Positions 51,591 through 61,286 of a DNA stretch of 64,000 nt are shown here, piece by piece. The DNA is from Furfurilactobacillus rossiae DSM 15814. Its GTDB lineage: Bacteria > Bacillota > Bacilli > Lactobacillales > Lactobacillaceae. Where the stretch lies: NCBI RefSeq assembly GCF_000428925.1, contig NZ_AUAW01000004.1, forward strand, positions 62,001 to 126,000, given 5' to 3'. Below the pieces are notes generated by a model. That model saw only the letters and a list, made by a program, of their open reading frames with translations. It was not told where the DNA came from and ran no database searches. A program made the position numbers and the translations under genes. Positions within the stretch are counted from its first letter, which is position 1. Every line of letters starts with the position of its first letter.

Positions 51591-52778
51591 ATGAATTATC
51601 AATTTGAACAACCATATACGTTTGTTAACGGCGTCACGATTAAAAACCGCGTGGTGATGGCACCAACTACCACAATGTCCAGTTATTATGATGGCCATGT
51701 GACTAATGAAGAAATTGACTATTATAAAATGCGCGCGGGTGGTGTTGGCATGGTAGTCGCCGAGGTTGCCAATGTTGTGCCTGGTGGGAAGGGATTTGAA
51801 GGTGAGCTATCGATTGCAGATGATAGCGACATTGACGGATTGGCAGAGATGGCTCGTGCAATCAAACGGAACGGGACTAAGGCCGTGCTACAGATTTTTC
51901 ACGCCGGGCGAAAATCAAATTCACAGATTTTACGCGGTACGCAAACAGTCAGTGCCAGTGCGGTGAAACCTAATCGTCCTGAAGATGCGGAAACACCACG
52001 AGCGTTGTCTGAAACGGAAATTGAATCAATCATTCAGGCATTTGCCGACGCGACTCACAGGGCGATTGAAGCAGGTTTCGATGGCGTTGAACTCCATGGC
52101 GCTAATACGTATCTACTGCAGCAATTTTACTCACCGCATTCCAACCGCCGCGAAGACCGTTGGGGTGGCAATCGGGACAAACGGATGAACTTTGCAAGAG
52201 CCGTTATTCAGTCCGTTCACGAAGTTATTTCCCAGGAAACGAATGGCAAGTTCTTGCTAGGTTATCGGATTTCGCCGGAAGAAATCGGCGAGCCGGGTAT
52301 TCGTTTGGATGACACGATGGCTTTTGTCGAAATGCTGAGTGAGACACCAATTGACTACGTACACACCTCAATGGGATCTGCATGGCGGACTTCGTTGAAT
52401 GACGCAACAGATAAGGAACCGATTTTGGACAAAATAGTTCGGCAGTTAGATGGCCGTAAACCATTGATCAGTGTGGGCTCACTTGAAACGCCTGATGATG
52501 CTGAAAAGGTGTTGGCTGCTGGCGCTAGTTTTGCGGCAATAGGTCGTGAAATGATTCGTGAACCGCAATGGTACGAAAAGGTTGCTGGGGATGATGAAGA
52601 TAGTATTCGCTACCGGATTTCACCGTTTGAAATGGACGAGTTGGGTATCCCAGTGGCGATGCAGCACTATTTAAAAGGTGCGTTTTACTCAGTTATGCAC
52701 TTTAGCAATGATCACACACCGGTTGTGGACTATACGAATTCGGTCGCACCGATGGAAGGCTTTGAGAAGAAAATGTAA
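51591..52778 (+). CDS. NADH-dependent flavin oxidoreductase (old yellow enzyme family)
   Basis: FMN barrel reductase of 395 residues from ATG 51591 (GAGGGAGAG). Typical blocks: GVTIKNRVVMAPTTTMSS, LQIFHAGRKSN, GFDGVELHGANTYLLQQFYSPHSNRREDRWGGN, and AAIGREMIREP. Reduces activated alkenes or similar electrophiles with NAD(P)H; the exact substrate is unknown. First of three co-directional metabolic genes (reductase, SDR, sugar permease). Confidence 0.9.
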   Translation: MNYQFEQPYTFVNGVTIKNRVVMAPTTTMSSYYDGHVTNEEIDYYKMRAGGVGMVVAEVANVVPGGKGFEGELSIADDSDIDGLAEMARAIKRNGTKAVLQIFHAGRKSNSQILRGTQTVSASAVKPNRPEDAETPRALSETEIESIIQAFADATHRAIEAGFDGVELHGANTYLLQQFYSPHSNRREDRWGGNRDKRMNFARAVIQSVHEVISQETNGKFLLGYRISPEEIGEPGIRLDDTMAFVEMLSETPIDYVHTSMGSAWRTSLNDATDKEPILDKIVRQLDGRKPLISVGSLETPDDAEKVLAAGASFAAIGREMIREPQWYEKVAGDDEDSIRYRISPFEMDELGIPVAMQHYLKGAFYSVMHFSNDHTPVVDYTNSVAPMEGFEKKM

Positions 52779-52813
52779 GGAACTAAATGGTCGGACAGAG
52801 TTCAGATCATTAA

Positions 52814-53623
<810 letters not shown>

Positions 53624-53698
53624 TATTCAGGAATTCAGATGAGATAAAAAAAGCGGCCAGTATAAGGCTGACGCATCGACAGAAGAGAGGTTTTGATT

Positions 53699-54565
53699 GT
53701 GAGTATTTTAATTGGATTGATTCCGGCAATTGCGTGGGGCATTTTGCCAATCGTGGTAACTAAAATTGGTGGGAAGCCCGTTAACCAGATTATTGGCACG
53801 ACGTTTGGCACCTTTATTGTGGCTGTCATCACGTGGCTGTTCATTCGCCCGGAAATTGGCGTTGATCAGTTTTGGTTGACCGTTTTGTCTGGTGCTTCGT
53901 GGGCGTTTGGACAGTATCTGCAATACATGGCGTTTCAGCGAATCGGCGTTTCGAAGGCGATGCCAATTTCTACGGGGCTGCAATTAGTCGGCACGTCGTT
54001 ACTGGGGGTATTGGCATTCGGCGAATGGTCAGGATCTGTGGAATTATTGATCGGCTTCATTGCGCTAGTGGTTATTGTTGTTGGCATTGTGCTAACGACA
54101 GTTGATGGTGCCAAACAAACGGATGAAAAACGACCATCTCTTGGGATGACAATTTTGATCTTTGCGCTATCCACCCTGGGGTATGTGGGATACTCAGCCT
54201 TTCCACGTTTGGCAAACGTATCTGGATGGCAAGGCTTCCTACCACAAGGATTAGGAATGGCCCTGATGGCACTTGTGCTGACGCTTGTGACAGCCGGCCC
54301 TCACATTTTGAGTGAACGGGTTACGTGGATTAGCTTGATTGATGGTGTTGTTTTTTCCATTGCTGCGCTGACATATTTGATTTCGGCTCAACGAAATGGC
54401 GTGGCCACTGGTTTCACACTTTCACAAATGAACGTTGTGTTGGCAACACTTGGAGGCATCTTCATTTTACGTGAGCACCGCACTCCTCGAGGCTTAGTAT
54501 GGACGGTTGTTGGTCTGCTATTGGTCGTGGTCGGTGGTGTCATGATTGGTAACATGGCCGTGTAA
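53699..54565 (+). CDS. GRP-family sugar permease
   Basis: 288 residues from GTG 53699 (AGAGAGG, 8-nt spacing; TTG 53693 too close). Ten hydrophobic segments and the block IPAIAWGILPIVVTKIGG, WAFGQYLQYMAFQRIGVSKAMPISTGLQLVG typical of the glucose/ribose porter family (GlcU). Proton-linked uptake independent of the PTS. Confidence 0.9.
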   Translation: MSILIGLIPAIAWGILPIVVTKIGGKPVNQIIGTTFGTFIVAVITWLFIRPEIGVDQFWLTVLSGASWAFGQYLQYMAFQRIGVSKAMPISTGLQLVGTSLLGVLAFGEWSGSVELLIGFIALVVIVVGIVLTTVDGAKQTDEKRPSLGMTILIFALSTLGYVGYSAFPRLANVSGWQGFLPQGLGMALMALVLTLVTAGPHILSERVTWISLIDGVVFSIAALTYLISAQRNGVATGFTLSQMNVVLATLGGIFILREHRTPRGLVWTVVGLLLVVVGGVMIGNMAV

Positions 54566-54597
54566 TGACTAGTTGACGATTGGTTAAAGACAAAAGA

Positions 54598-54646
54598 AAA
54601 CAACGGTTTGATTTCGCGTGGTAAACGTTAAATCAAACCGTTGTTT
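54598..54646. terminator. Bidirectional terminator
   Basis: AAACAACGGTTTGATTT (54598-54614) pairs with AAATCAAACCGTTGTTT (54630-54646), perfect 17 bp. It ends the permease gene and the convergent HxlR gene. Confidence 0.85.
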
Positions 54647-54649
54647 GCG

Positions 54650-55030
54650 TTAATTTTCATAGCCGTCATGATCGGGGAAGAGCAACGAGGCGTTTTGCCC
54701 CTGTGATTGAAGAATCTTAATTCGATCTTCGCCCCATTCCGACATGGCAATGAGCACGTTGTTCAGCGTTTTACCGTATTCGGTCACGCTATATTCAACG
54801 TGCGGCGGCACTTCGTTGAATACTTTCCGTGTGACAATGCCGTCGTGTTCCAGCTCACGTAGTTGTTCGGTCAGAACCTTTGGCGAAATGCCGGTGACGT
54901 TGCGACGAATATCGGCCGTCCGCATGGGCCCGTGCCCTAAGTGGCATAAAATGAGCGGTTTCCATTTATTGCCCATGACGGCTAGTGTGGCCTGAACGCC
55001 GTTTTTGTAAATTGGTTCAGCTTCACTCAT
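54650..55030 (-). CDS. HxlR-family transcriptional regulator
   Basis: 126 residues: AVMGNKWKPLILCHLGHGPMRTADIRRNVTGISPKVLTEQLRELEHDGIVTRKVF is the HxlR winged helix. Strongly like the protein at 50691-51083, and located on the other side of the three metabolic genes. ATG 55030 follows GAGGAGC. Confidence 0.9.
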   Translation of the reverse strand: MSEAEPIYKNGVQATLAVMGNKWKPLILCHLGHGPMRTADIRRNVTGISPKVLTEQLRELEHDGIVTRKVFNEVPPHVEYSVTEYGKTLNNVLIAMSEWGEDRIKILQSQGQNASLLFPDHDGYEN

Positions 55031-55205
55031 GTGTTAATTTGCTCCTCATCTATTATGGCATGAATGCTACACCACTTATGTTTAAAAATAAAACGAAAAA
55101 GTTAGACCTGCCAACGGGAGGGGCGTCATTGGCAGTTTGCAAATGAAACAATAATTAAGCCAAATAGTCATCATTAGAAAAAAATATGGGTTTGCGAGGC
55201 ATCCG

Positions 55206-55237
55206 TTTAAGCCCGCTTTAAGTTGAAACTGTATAAT
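55206..55237 (+). promoter_or_regulatory. htrA promoter with CiaR-like direct repeat
   Basis: TTTAAG-N5-TTTAAG (55206-55211 and 55217-55222) is followed 9 nt later by a perfect -10, TATAAT (55232-55237). This is the CiaR consensus and position known for streptococcal htrA, and it replaces a conventional -35. Confidence 0.7.
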
Positions 55238-55293
55238 GGTCTCTGTAGAGTAATCAATTTTTAGAGGAGGTAAGCGATTTTTCGCAAAAGCCT

Positions 55294-56604
55294 ATGGATT
55301 ATAATGACGAGAATAAGCAAACAGGTGGGCAAGGACCACAACGTCCACGCAAATCGAATTCAGGTTTAGTGAAGGTTGGCATTGTTGGCTTAGTTGCCGG
55401 ATTATTAGGTGGCGGTATTGCTTATGGGGGTGCCTCTGCCCTAAATAACAATAATAATGGCGATACGTCATATAAAAATGGGACGACTAAGGTAGCCAAT
55501 GTCACTGTAAAGAGCAACTCCGACGCTACGAAGGCCTTTAGCAAGGTTAAGGGCGCAGTTGTTTCGGTGGTTAACATGCAGAAGCAGTCGTCATCAAGTG
55601 ATAGCGAAGGTTTGTACGGTATCTTTGGTGGTGGCTCATCATCAAATTCGAATGGTAATAATTCGGATTCCTCATCTAGCAAATCGTCTTTGGAAACTGC
55701 CAGTGAAGGTTCCGGGGTTGTTTATAAGAAATCCGGAAATGATGCCTACATTGTGACGAACAATCACGTGGTCTCTGGTTCCAGTGCCCTGGAAATCATT
55801 CTCAGCAATGGGAAGAAGATTTCAGGTAAGCTAGTTGGCACGGACTCAACGACCGATTTGGCTGTTATCCGTGTGGATGCCAAGTACATCAACACGGTTG
55901 CTCAATTCGGTGATTCCACTGCGATTCAAGCTGGCCAATCTGTCTTAGCTATCGGGTCACCACTTGGGTCACAGTATGCAACATCAGTGACCGAAGGGAT
56001 TATCTCTGCTAAGAAACGAACGGTGCCGGTAGAAGATGAATCTGGTAATCAAACTGGAGATGCGACCGTTATTCAAACGGACGCAGCAATCAACCCTGGT
56101 AACTCTGGTGGGGCCCTGATCAATTTATCTGGCCAGGTCATCGGTATCAACTCGATGAAGTTGGCGTCATCTTCAAGTGGTACGTCGGTTGAAGGGATTG
56201 GATTTGCGATTCCTTCTAACGAAGTTGTGTCGATCATTAATCAATTAATTACAAATGGTAAGGTTATTCGTCCAGCGTTGGGTGTCGGACTTGTGGATCT
56301 TTCAAATGTCGACAGTACCAGCCAGAAGAATACTTTGAAGCTGCCAAGCAGTGTAACTGGCGGTGTTGTGCTAGTTAAAATTTACAATAATTCGGCTGCT
56401 GAAAAGTCTGGCTTGAAGAAGTACGATGTTATTACCGAGATAGATGGTACCAAGGTAACGTCACAAGCAGACTTACGTGATGTGCTTTATAACCATAAAA
56501 TTGGGGATAAAGTTTCCGTGAAATACTATCGTGATGGTCAACAAAAGACCGGTACGATAACGTTAAGCGAGAGTACGAGCCAATTAAGCAGTTCAAGTAA
56601 GTAG
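55294..56604 (+). CDS. htrA: Serine protease HtrA (DegP/DO-like)
   Basis: Membrane-anchored quality-control protease, 436 residues: short cytoplasmic N-terminus, one helix (about residues 25-48), Ser/Asn-rich linker, trypsin-like domain with H158 (TNNHVV), D188 (TTDLAVI) and S271 (NPGNSGGAL), then one PDZ domain. Only ATG 55294 is available in frame, yet the strong GAGGAGG is about 23 nt upstream with a small hairpin between. Usually follows walJ directly; here it is about 9 kb away. Confidence 0.96.
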   Translation: MDYNDENKQTGGQGPQRPRKSNSGLVKVGIVGLVAGLLGGGIAYGGASALNNNNNGDTSYKNGTTKVANVTVKSNSDATKAFSKVKGAVVSVVNMQKQSSSSDSEGLYGIFGGGSSSNSNGNNSDSSSSKSSLETASEGSGVVYKKSGNDAYIVTNNHVVSGSSALEIILSNGKKISGKLVGTDSTTDLAVIRVDAKYINTVAQFGDSTAIQAGQSVLAIGSPLGSQYATSVTEGIISAKKRTVPVEDESGNQTGDATVIQTDAAINPGNSGGALINLSGQVIGINSMKLASSSSGTSVEGIGFAIPSNEVVSIINQLITNGKVIRPALGVGLVDLSNVDSTSQKNTLKLPSSVTGGVVLVKIYNNSAAEKSGLKKYDVITEIDGTKVTSQADLRDVLYNHKIGDKVSVKYYRDGQQKTGTITLSESTSQLSSSSK

Positions 56605-56611
56605 ATCTTTT

Positions 56612-56648
56612 AAAGAGTAATTGTGGAAAACAATTGCTCTTTTTTTGT
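56612..56648 (+). terminator. Intrinsic terminator of htrA
   Basis: AAAGAGTAATTGT (56612-56624) pairs with ACAATTGCTCTTT (56630-56642), then TTTTTG. Confidence 0.88.
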
Positions 56649-57039
56649 GTCTTCGGGATTTCACAAACTCAAATTGAATCATGATAATCATTTCCTGGGA
56701 AATTTGATTACTGTTTATTTAGGCTAAACGACTGGTATGGGTGTATTTATAAGCCTTTTTTATCTATAATTAGGTGGTAAACAATCCACAAATGAATAAT
56801 GTAATGTATACTTTTGAAAACGAGAAAGTCACGGAATGTGGGATAAAACAACGAAACGTGGTGTGGATAAACTGTCTTTATACAGAATAAAGTGTAAATA
56901 TGCAGGATTAATTCTGCATAATAATCACCGTCACGTAAACAGCATTCTGTAGTTATCGTTTAGTTAGCTGGTGTCCAATTTGGAAAACCGAATGTTTTCC
57001 TGGGACATTACCTATTTTCGGCAAATTGCCCCATAAAAA

Positions 57040-57103
57040 CATTGCGTTTTCCGAACAAACTAAGCTATGAAAAATAAAGTGGTTCGTTTCGGAAAATGCA
57101 ATG
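57040..57103. repeat. Long inverted repeat left of the DnaA boxes
   Basis: CATTGCGTTTTCCGAA (57040-57055) and TTCGGAAAATGCAATG (57088-57103) are complementary at 15 of 16 positions, with a 32-nt loop. No T tract follows, so it is not an ordinary terminator. Confidence 0.6.
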
Positions 57104-57123
57104 AAAAAATTGTTTTGCACAGG

Positions 57124-57467
57124 TGTGGATAACTATGTGGAAAACTGTGGATAAGTTTGTGAATTGGGGATAAATGCCGAAAACTAAGGATTTCGAAACA
57201 GTGGGAAAAGTTATCCACAGGTCAAAAAAGTGCGGTGGATAAGTGGCTATAAAAACCTCTGTTCGATTTTAAAACCCTTTGTTATCAATGATTACAGGCT
57301 GTGTGTTCGTGTGGAGACACCTTGTGGATAACTGTGGATAACTTTTATTCACAGGCTAAAATGACAGCGTCACATAGCGTCGCAAAATCGATTATTTTTG
57401 GTAAAGAAAGTTAAGGAAAAGTAAAAGCTGTGGATAACTTTTTCATAACAGATGAGCTTGTGGATGA
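57124..57467. other. DnaA-box cluster
   Basis: Perfect boxes TGTGGATAA at 57124, 57146, 57323, 57333 and 57429 and TTATCCACA at 57211; near-matches at 57234 (GGTGGATAA), 57345 (TTATTCACA) and 57459 (TGTGGATGA). With the outlier at 56872 there are seven perfect boxes in under 600 bp, mostly in one orientation. The region is AT-rich. No dnaA or dnaN is next to it, so it may be a DnaA-titration or regulatory cluster rather than the replication origin itself. Confidence 0.85.
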
Positions 57468-57497
57468 AAACAAAATTTGGAAACGGAGTATATACAC

Positions 57498-57977
57498 GTG
57501 AATATCAAGATTATTGGTGTTGGAAAACTGAAAGAAAAGTATTTTAAGCAGGGCATTGCCGAATATGCGAAACGTTTGTCTAAGTTTTGCAAGTTTGAAA
57601 TTGTCGAAGTTGCGGACGAAAAAGCTCCCGAATCTTTAAGCCAGTCCGAAATGGATACGGTTATGGCTAAAGAGGGGGAGCGAATCCTGGATCATATTAA
57701 AGATAAAGAATATGTCTATGCGTTGGCTATTTTAGGCAAGGAACGGACATCAGAGGCGTTTGCCAAGGAGATAGCAGACTTAGGGACGTACGGACATTCT
57801 GACATAACGTTCGTTATCGGCGGCTCATTAGGGCTGACACCTGCCGTTTTGAAGCGTGCGAACGCACAAATTTCGTTTGGTAAGTTTACGTTGCCACATC
57901 AGCTGATGCGTCTAGTGCTGAGTGAGCAGATCTACCGGGCATTTATGATTAACTCGGGTAGTCCGTATCATAAGTGA
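57498..57977 (+). CDS. rlmH: 23S rRNA (pseudouridine1915-N3)-methyltransferase RlmH
   Basis: SPOUT methyltransferase of 159 residues, the family's usual size, from GTG 57498 (CGGAG). [37 protein letters not shown] and the C-terminal [28 protein letters not shown] are diagnostic. Methylates pseudouridine 1915 in helix 69 of 23S rRNA. The DnaA-box cluster forms its upstream region. Confidence 0.97.
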   Translation: MNIKIIGVGKLKEKYFKQGIAEYAKRLSKFCKFEIVEVADEKAPESLSQSEMDTVMAKEGERILDHIKDKEYVYALAILGKERTSEAFAKEIADLGTYGHSDITFVIGGSLGLTPAVLKRANAQISFGKFTLPHQLMRLVLSEQIYRAFMINSGSPYHK

Positions 57978-57992
57978 TGCGGTCTTAATTAA

Positions 57993-58030
57993 AAAGACAA
58001 TTGCTTTTTCACCGGCAATTGTCTTTGTTT
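57993..58030. terminator. Bidirectional terminator
   Basis: AAAGACAATTGC (57993-58004) pairs with GCAATTGTCTTT (58015-58026), then GTTTT. It ends rlmH and the convergent membrane-protein gene. Confidence 0.85.
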
Positions 58031-59295
58031 TAAATTTGTTTAGCTGTTTTTTTGGAGGAAAGATACATTAACATCAAACCGCAGGTAGCGTAGACGCCAA
58101 GAATCAAAATTGACGTACTCATAGTTCCCTTACCGTGCAAATATAATTGGTTAATTAAGATATTTTGAGCATACCTAATTGGGGTCCAACTATAAATCCA
58201 TGTTCGGTAAAAGTTGCTTAGCATAGTTGCCGGGTAGGTAACTACTGCTGTTGACAACATGACAGTCATAATCATCAGTGGCGCACCTGGAATGCCCAGC
58301 CAGTTGATGACAGCGCTTTGAATTAGGAAAAAGACGAATGCAATTGCTGTTGCGGTGAGCAGATAAGCACTAGTATGTGGGATTGGCACTTTGTAGCAGA
58401 TGTGACTGAAAAAATATAGTGAACCAGCAGACGTGGCACTGAACAGTAAGCCGGTGATCCATTGACTTGTAATTGTAGTCGCGTGCATACCACCGCCCAT
58501 AGTAGAACGTTCGTCCCGCTTTTTGTGTTCAATTCTAATCAAGAGGCTCCCAATCATAGATCCAATCCAAAGTAAAATCGTTGTAAGTAATGGTGCCATT
58601 CCAGAAATACTACTGGTTGAAACTCTATTCTTGACGATCATGGTTGATTTGATAGGATTTTGAAGCTGGGTTAATTGTGTGGGTGTGAGTTTTACATTTT
58701 CTTTAGTGGCAATGGCGATGAACTTGGTGCTGGTCATGGTATTCAATGCTGTTGCCATTTTTGGGAGTGCAGTTGTTAAAAGAGTCGCTGCAGTCATATT
58801 GTTGCCTTGACTCAATTCTAATTTGATCTCAGCTTTTTGAGGTGATATTGCCAATAGCTTGTTAGCTGCATTTCGTTGAGTAATGTAAGTATCTGTGGTA
58901 GTAAAGGCGTTATTTTGTGCCGCCATAGTCCGGAGATTTTGATCCATTACTTGTGCCTTGAACCAGTTCGTTTGACTGGTCAGGTTTTTTGAAAAATGTT
59001 TCGTCAGAATTACGGCACCAAAGTATCTTCCGTCGGCATAGCCCTGTTTCAACTTTGATACATTGGCGACATGCACCCAATGTATGGCGGCATTTTTCTT
59101 TGTCCCTTGATTTTGTAGCTTATCCACAATCTTTTCACTGGCTAATGACTGGTCTTCATCTACAATTGCAACTGGGATATGTCTAACTTTCACGCTGGTT
59201 CGAGGCCCAAATTGTGCAAATGAGAAGAAGGCAATGATGCCAATAATAACGAGTAAATACGACCAAATTTGCTTGTGCTTAAATACTTCAAACAT
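58030..59295 (-). CDS. ABC-2 type / YhgE-Pip-like membrane protein
   Basis: 421 residues from ATG 59295 (AAAGGA site; the ATG at 59304 is too close). One N-terminal helix (about 11-30), a large outer domain of about 200 residues with VAIVDEDQSLASEKIV, then five or so helices at the C-terminus. This is the ABC-2/YhgE (Pip) topology of proteins for export or phage-infection-type functions. No ATPase partner here. The divergent TetR gene is its likely regulator. Confidence 0.78.
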   Translation of the reverse strand: MFEVFKHKQIWSYLLVIIGIIAFFSFAQFGPRTSVKVRHIPVAIVDEDQSLASEKIVDKLQNQGTKKNAAIHWVHVANVSKLKQGYADGRYFGAVILTKHFSKNLTSQTNWFKAQVMDQNLRTMAAQNNAFTTTDTYITQRNAANKLLAISPQKAEIKLELSQGNNMTAATLLTTALPKMATALNTMTSTKFIAIATKENVKLTPTQLTQLQNPIKSTMIVKNRVSTSSISGMAPLLTTILLWIGSMIGSLLIRIEHKKRDERSTMGGGMHATTITSQWITGLLFSATSAGSLYFFSHICYKVPIPHTSAYLLTATAIAFVFFLIQSAVINWLGIPGAPLMIMTVMLSTAVVTYPATMLSNFYRTWIYSWTPIRYAQNILINQLYLHGKGTMSTSILILGVYATCGLMLMYLSSKKTAKQI

Positions 59296-59442
59296 AATAA
59301 TCATTCCTTTCAGCAAGTAATAGTTTAACTAATTTTCCTGCATTAAAGAATGGTCAAAGTTTGCTATAATAGGGATTAGGAAACAATAATGGACACTATG
59401 TTACTTATCGGAACGTAAAGATGCAAATTGATTGGAGCACTT

Positions 59443-59991
59443 ATGACAGATTTACGGATTAGACGGACACGAGAGTTGATTAGACGAGCTTTCGTATCCC
59501 TGATAAATGAACAAGGATTTGAACAGCTGACAGTTCAGGCTATTTCAGAACGAGCAATGATTAACCGGAAAACTTTTTATGCGCATTATGTCGATAAATA
59601 CGCCGTTGCTGATGAATTATGCACAATGATTCTGGATTGGCTTCATGAAAGTTTTCAATTGCGTGAAAAAGTAATTGCGAATAGTTTGACCTTAGAGATT
59701 GCAATTAAGAATTTGCAACCGCAATTAGTCCAGCTCCGAGCTCAATGGTTTTCACCGTTACAAGCTTTGATGCGAATCCCAAAGTATCGAAAAAGATTGA
59801 CCGAACAGATTACAAATGAAAATCTGGAGATGATTCGGCATCGCCTAAAACTTTCATTTTCAGATTTTGAACAAGTTATTTTGGGTTCTGTCATTAATGG
59901 TGCAATTGAATATATTCTTGATGGAGGGCAGTTACCTAGCTCTGATGAAATACGGAAGCTTCACAACGATATTCAGATGATGTTTGGTTAG
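59443..59991 (+). CDS. TetR-family regulator
   Basis: 182 residues from ATG 59443 (GGAG seven bases upstream). Helix-turn-helix LTVQAISERAMINRKTFYAHYVDKYAVADEL. The C-terminal domain is of the TetR_C_7 kind found next to export genes. A TATAAT at 59365 is its probable -10. Divergent from the ABC-2 type gene. Confidence 0.85.
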   Translation: MTDLRIRRTRELIRRAFVSLINEQGFEQLTVQAISERAMINRKTFYAHYVDKYAVADELCTMILDWLHESFQLREKVIANSLTLEIAIKNLQPQLVQLRAQWFSPLQALMRIPKYRKRLTEQITNENLEMIRHRLKLSFSDFEQVILGSVINGAIEYILDGGQLPSSDEIRKLHNDIQMMFG

Positions 59992-60017
59992 AAAGTTTGG
60001 TTCTCCAAACTTGGAAT

Positions 60018-60380
60018 CTATAAATGAATGCCTTTTTCCTTTAGGTTATTTAGACATTCCCGCAGGTAGGCATCATTATGTTCAGGATAAATTGGCGAGG
60101 TTAACGGAACATTTTCTAAGTTGCTGTAGGGAGGGCAGTTTTGCCCTCGGTATGCAGGATTGCACCACTTAGGATCTGGTTTGTAGCCGCGCCTTTTCAT
60201 TTCAGACATGACCAGCATGTGGAATTGATATAACTTGTATGGCGAATGAGTAAAAACATAATTGACGGTTGCGTGTTTTTTGCCCCAGCCATTTCCCCTT
60301 AGCGCTGCTATTTCACGATGTTGCCCTAGTAGTTGCTGTCGAGGTAGTTTACTGATTAACGCTTCATGCCAAAGTCTCAA
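60018..60380 (-). CDS. Pyrimidine-dimer DNA glycosylase-like protein
   Basis: 120 residues. MRLWHEALISKLPRQQLLGQ, REIAALRGNGWGKKHATVNYVF and YKLYQFHMLVMSEMKRRGYKP match the TIGR02328/T4-endonuclease-V-like family proposed to start repair of UV-induced pyrimidine dimers. TTG 60380 is chosen: it has GGGAGG 8 nt upstream and yields the MRLWHEAL start of homologs; ATG 60386 is too near the site. Ends 27 nt from the convergent TetR gene. Confidence 0.82.
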   Translation of the reverse strand: MRLWHEALISKLPRQQLLGQHREIAALRGNGWGKKHATVNYVFTHSPYKLYQFHMLVMSEMKRRGYKPDPKWCNPAYRGQNCPPYSNLENVPLTSPIYPEHNDAYLRECLNNLKEKGIHL

Positions 60381-60601
60381 GGTCATTTCCTCCCGCAAGC
60401 TCAATGTGTTGAGGATGAAAAGCATCACTTTTCAGTGACTAAAAATATCGATGCAAGTGCTCTAACTTTACTAAAATATATAACGGTCAGACTAGTTTAC
60501 AAACTAATCAGCTTCTAAGAATTTCGCGCATCAACTGTTTGATGGTTTATAAAATTAATGGTAAGTACCGGCTAAGGATTTTTGCTAGAGGATTAATACT
60601 T

Positions 60602-61198
60602 ATGATTATTTGGACAATTCAGCCCTATGCAGTTTATCAGCGAATTATAAAAACGGGTCATTTTTATAGTGACCCTAAACTTTCATTCGACTTGAAGGAT
60701 GACATTGACTTTCAACGTTCATATCGCTGGATGATTGAACAAATGAGACGGAAAGTAGGTGCTCCAGAAAAAGAGGGAAGTTACCCTATTTGGGCATGGT
60801 ATAGGCATGACTATCAACATAAACGTCCAGACTTTAGACGAGTTCGCGACTATTCGGATGAAGTCTGTATAGAATTAGAGATTCCAGACAAGAAAGTATT
60901 ATTGAGTGACTTTGAAGCTTGGCACTATGTATTAAATAATTGGTATTATTCACCGGCAACTAGTGAAAAAGAATGGAATCAAAGCATTGATTGGCTTGAT
61001 AGTTTGCCTGAAAAAGAACGGCAGAAGGTCAAACGTAAATCATGGAATAGAATATTCGATATAACTCCACGTAAAGGAGACTGGACTAAAAATGGGGACG
61101 TTGTCCAGGCCTGCTTTTGGGCATTAAGTAGAGATCAAATGCGTAAAGTCTGGCGATTACGAAAAGGACAAAAAACTCAGGAAATTTATGCAATATAA
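60602..61198 (+). CDS. DUF3841 family protein
   Basis: 198 residues from ATG 60602 (AGAGGAT site); a longer frame from 60539 is unsupported. MIIWTIQPYAVYQRIIKTGHFYSDP and YPIWAWYRHDYQHKRPDFR are DUF3841 features; function unknown. The N-terminus is typical of the ADP-ribosyl-fold-like small families, but I see no proof. Confidence 0.75.
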   Translation: MIIWTIQPYAVYQRIIKTGHFYSDPKLSFDLKDDIDFQRSYRWMIEQMRRKVGAPEKEGSYPIWAWYRHDYQHKRPDFRRVRDYSDEVCIELEIPDKKVLLSDFEAWHYVLNNWYYSPATSEKEWNQSIDWLDSLPEKERQKVKRKSWNRIFDITPRKGDWTKNGDVVQACFWALSRDQMRKVWRLRKGQKTQEIYAI

Positions 61199-61286
61199 TT
61201 TAGTCGAAGATATCGTTAAGCAAGATAAGTTTTTGACCAACAACATCTGATAGCGCAAAGAATGAAAAACAAAGGGAGCTGAATTA

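Larger units (their letters stand above)
56649..57497. other. Large AT-rich intergenic region between htrA and rlmH
   Basis: 849 bases without a convincing gene. The right half holds the DnaA-box cluster (57124-57467); a single box is at 56872-56880 and a long inverted repeat at 57040-57103. Nothing else was recognised. Confidence 0.7.

Noticed and set aside
56649-57497. Replication origin oriC itself
   Set aside because: DnaA boxes are abundant, but neither dnaA, dnaN nor rpmH is next to it within the window, so only a DnaA-box cluster is claimed.
59984-60172. Plus-strand frame of 62 codons overlapping the pyrimidine-dimer glycosylase
   Set aside because: Antisense to a conserved protein and without homology or a good start.
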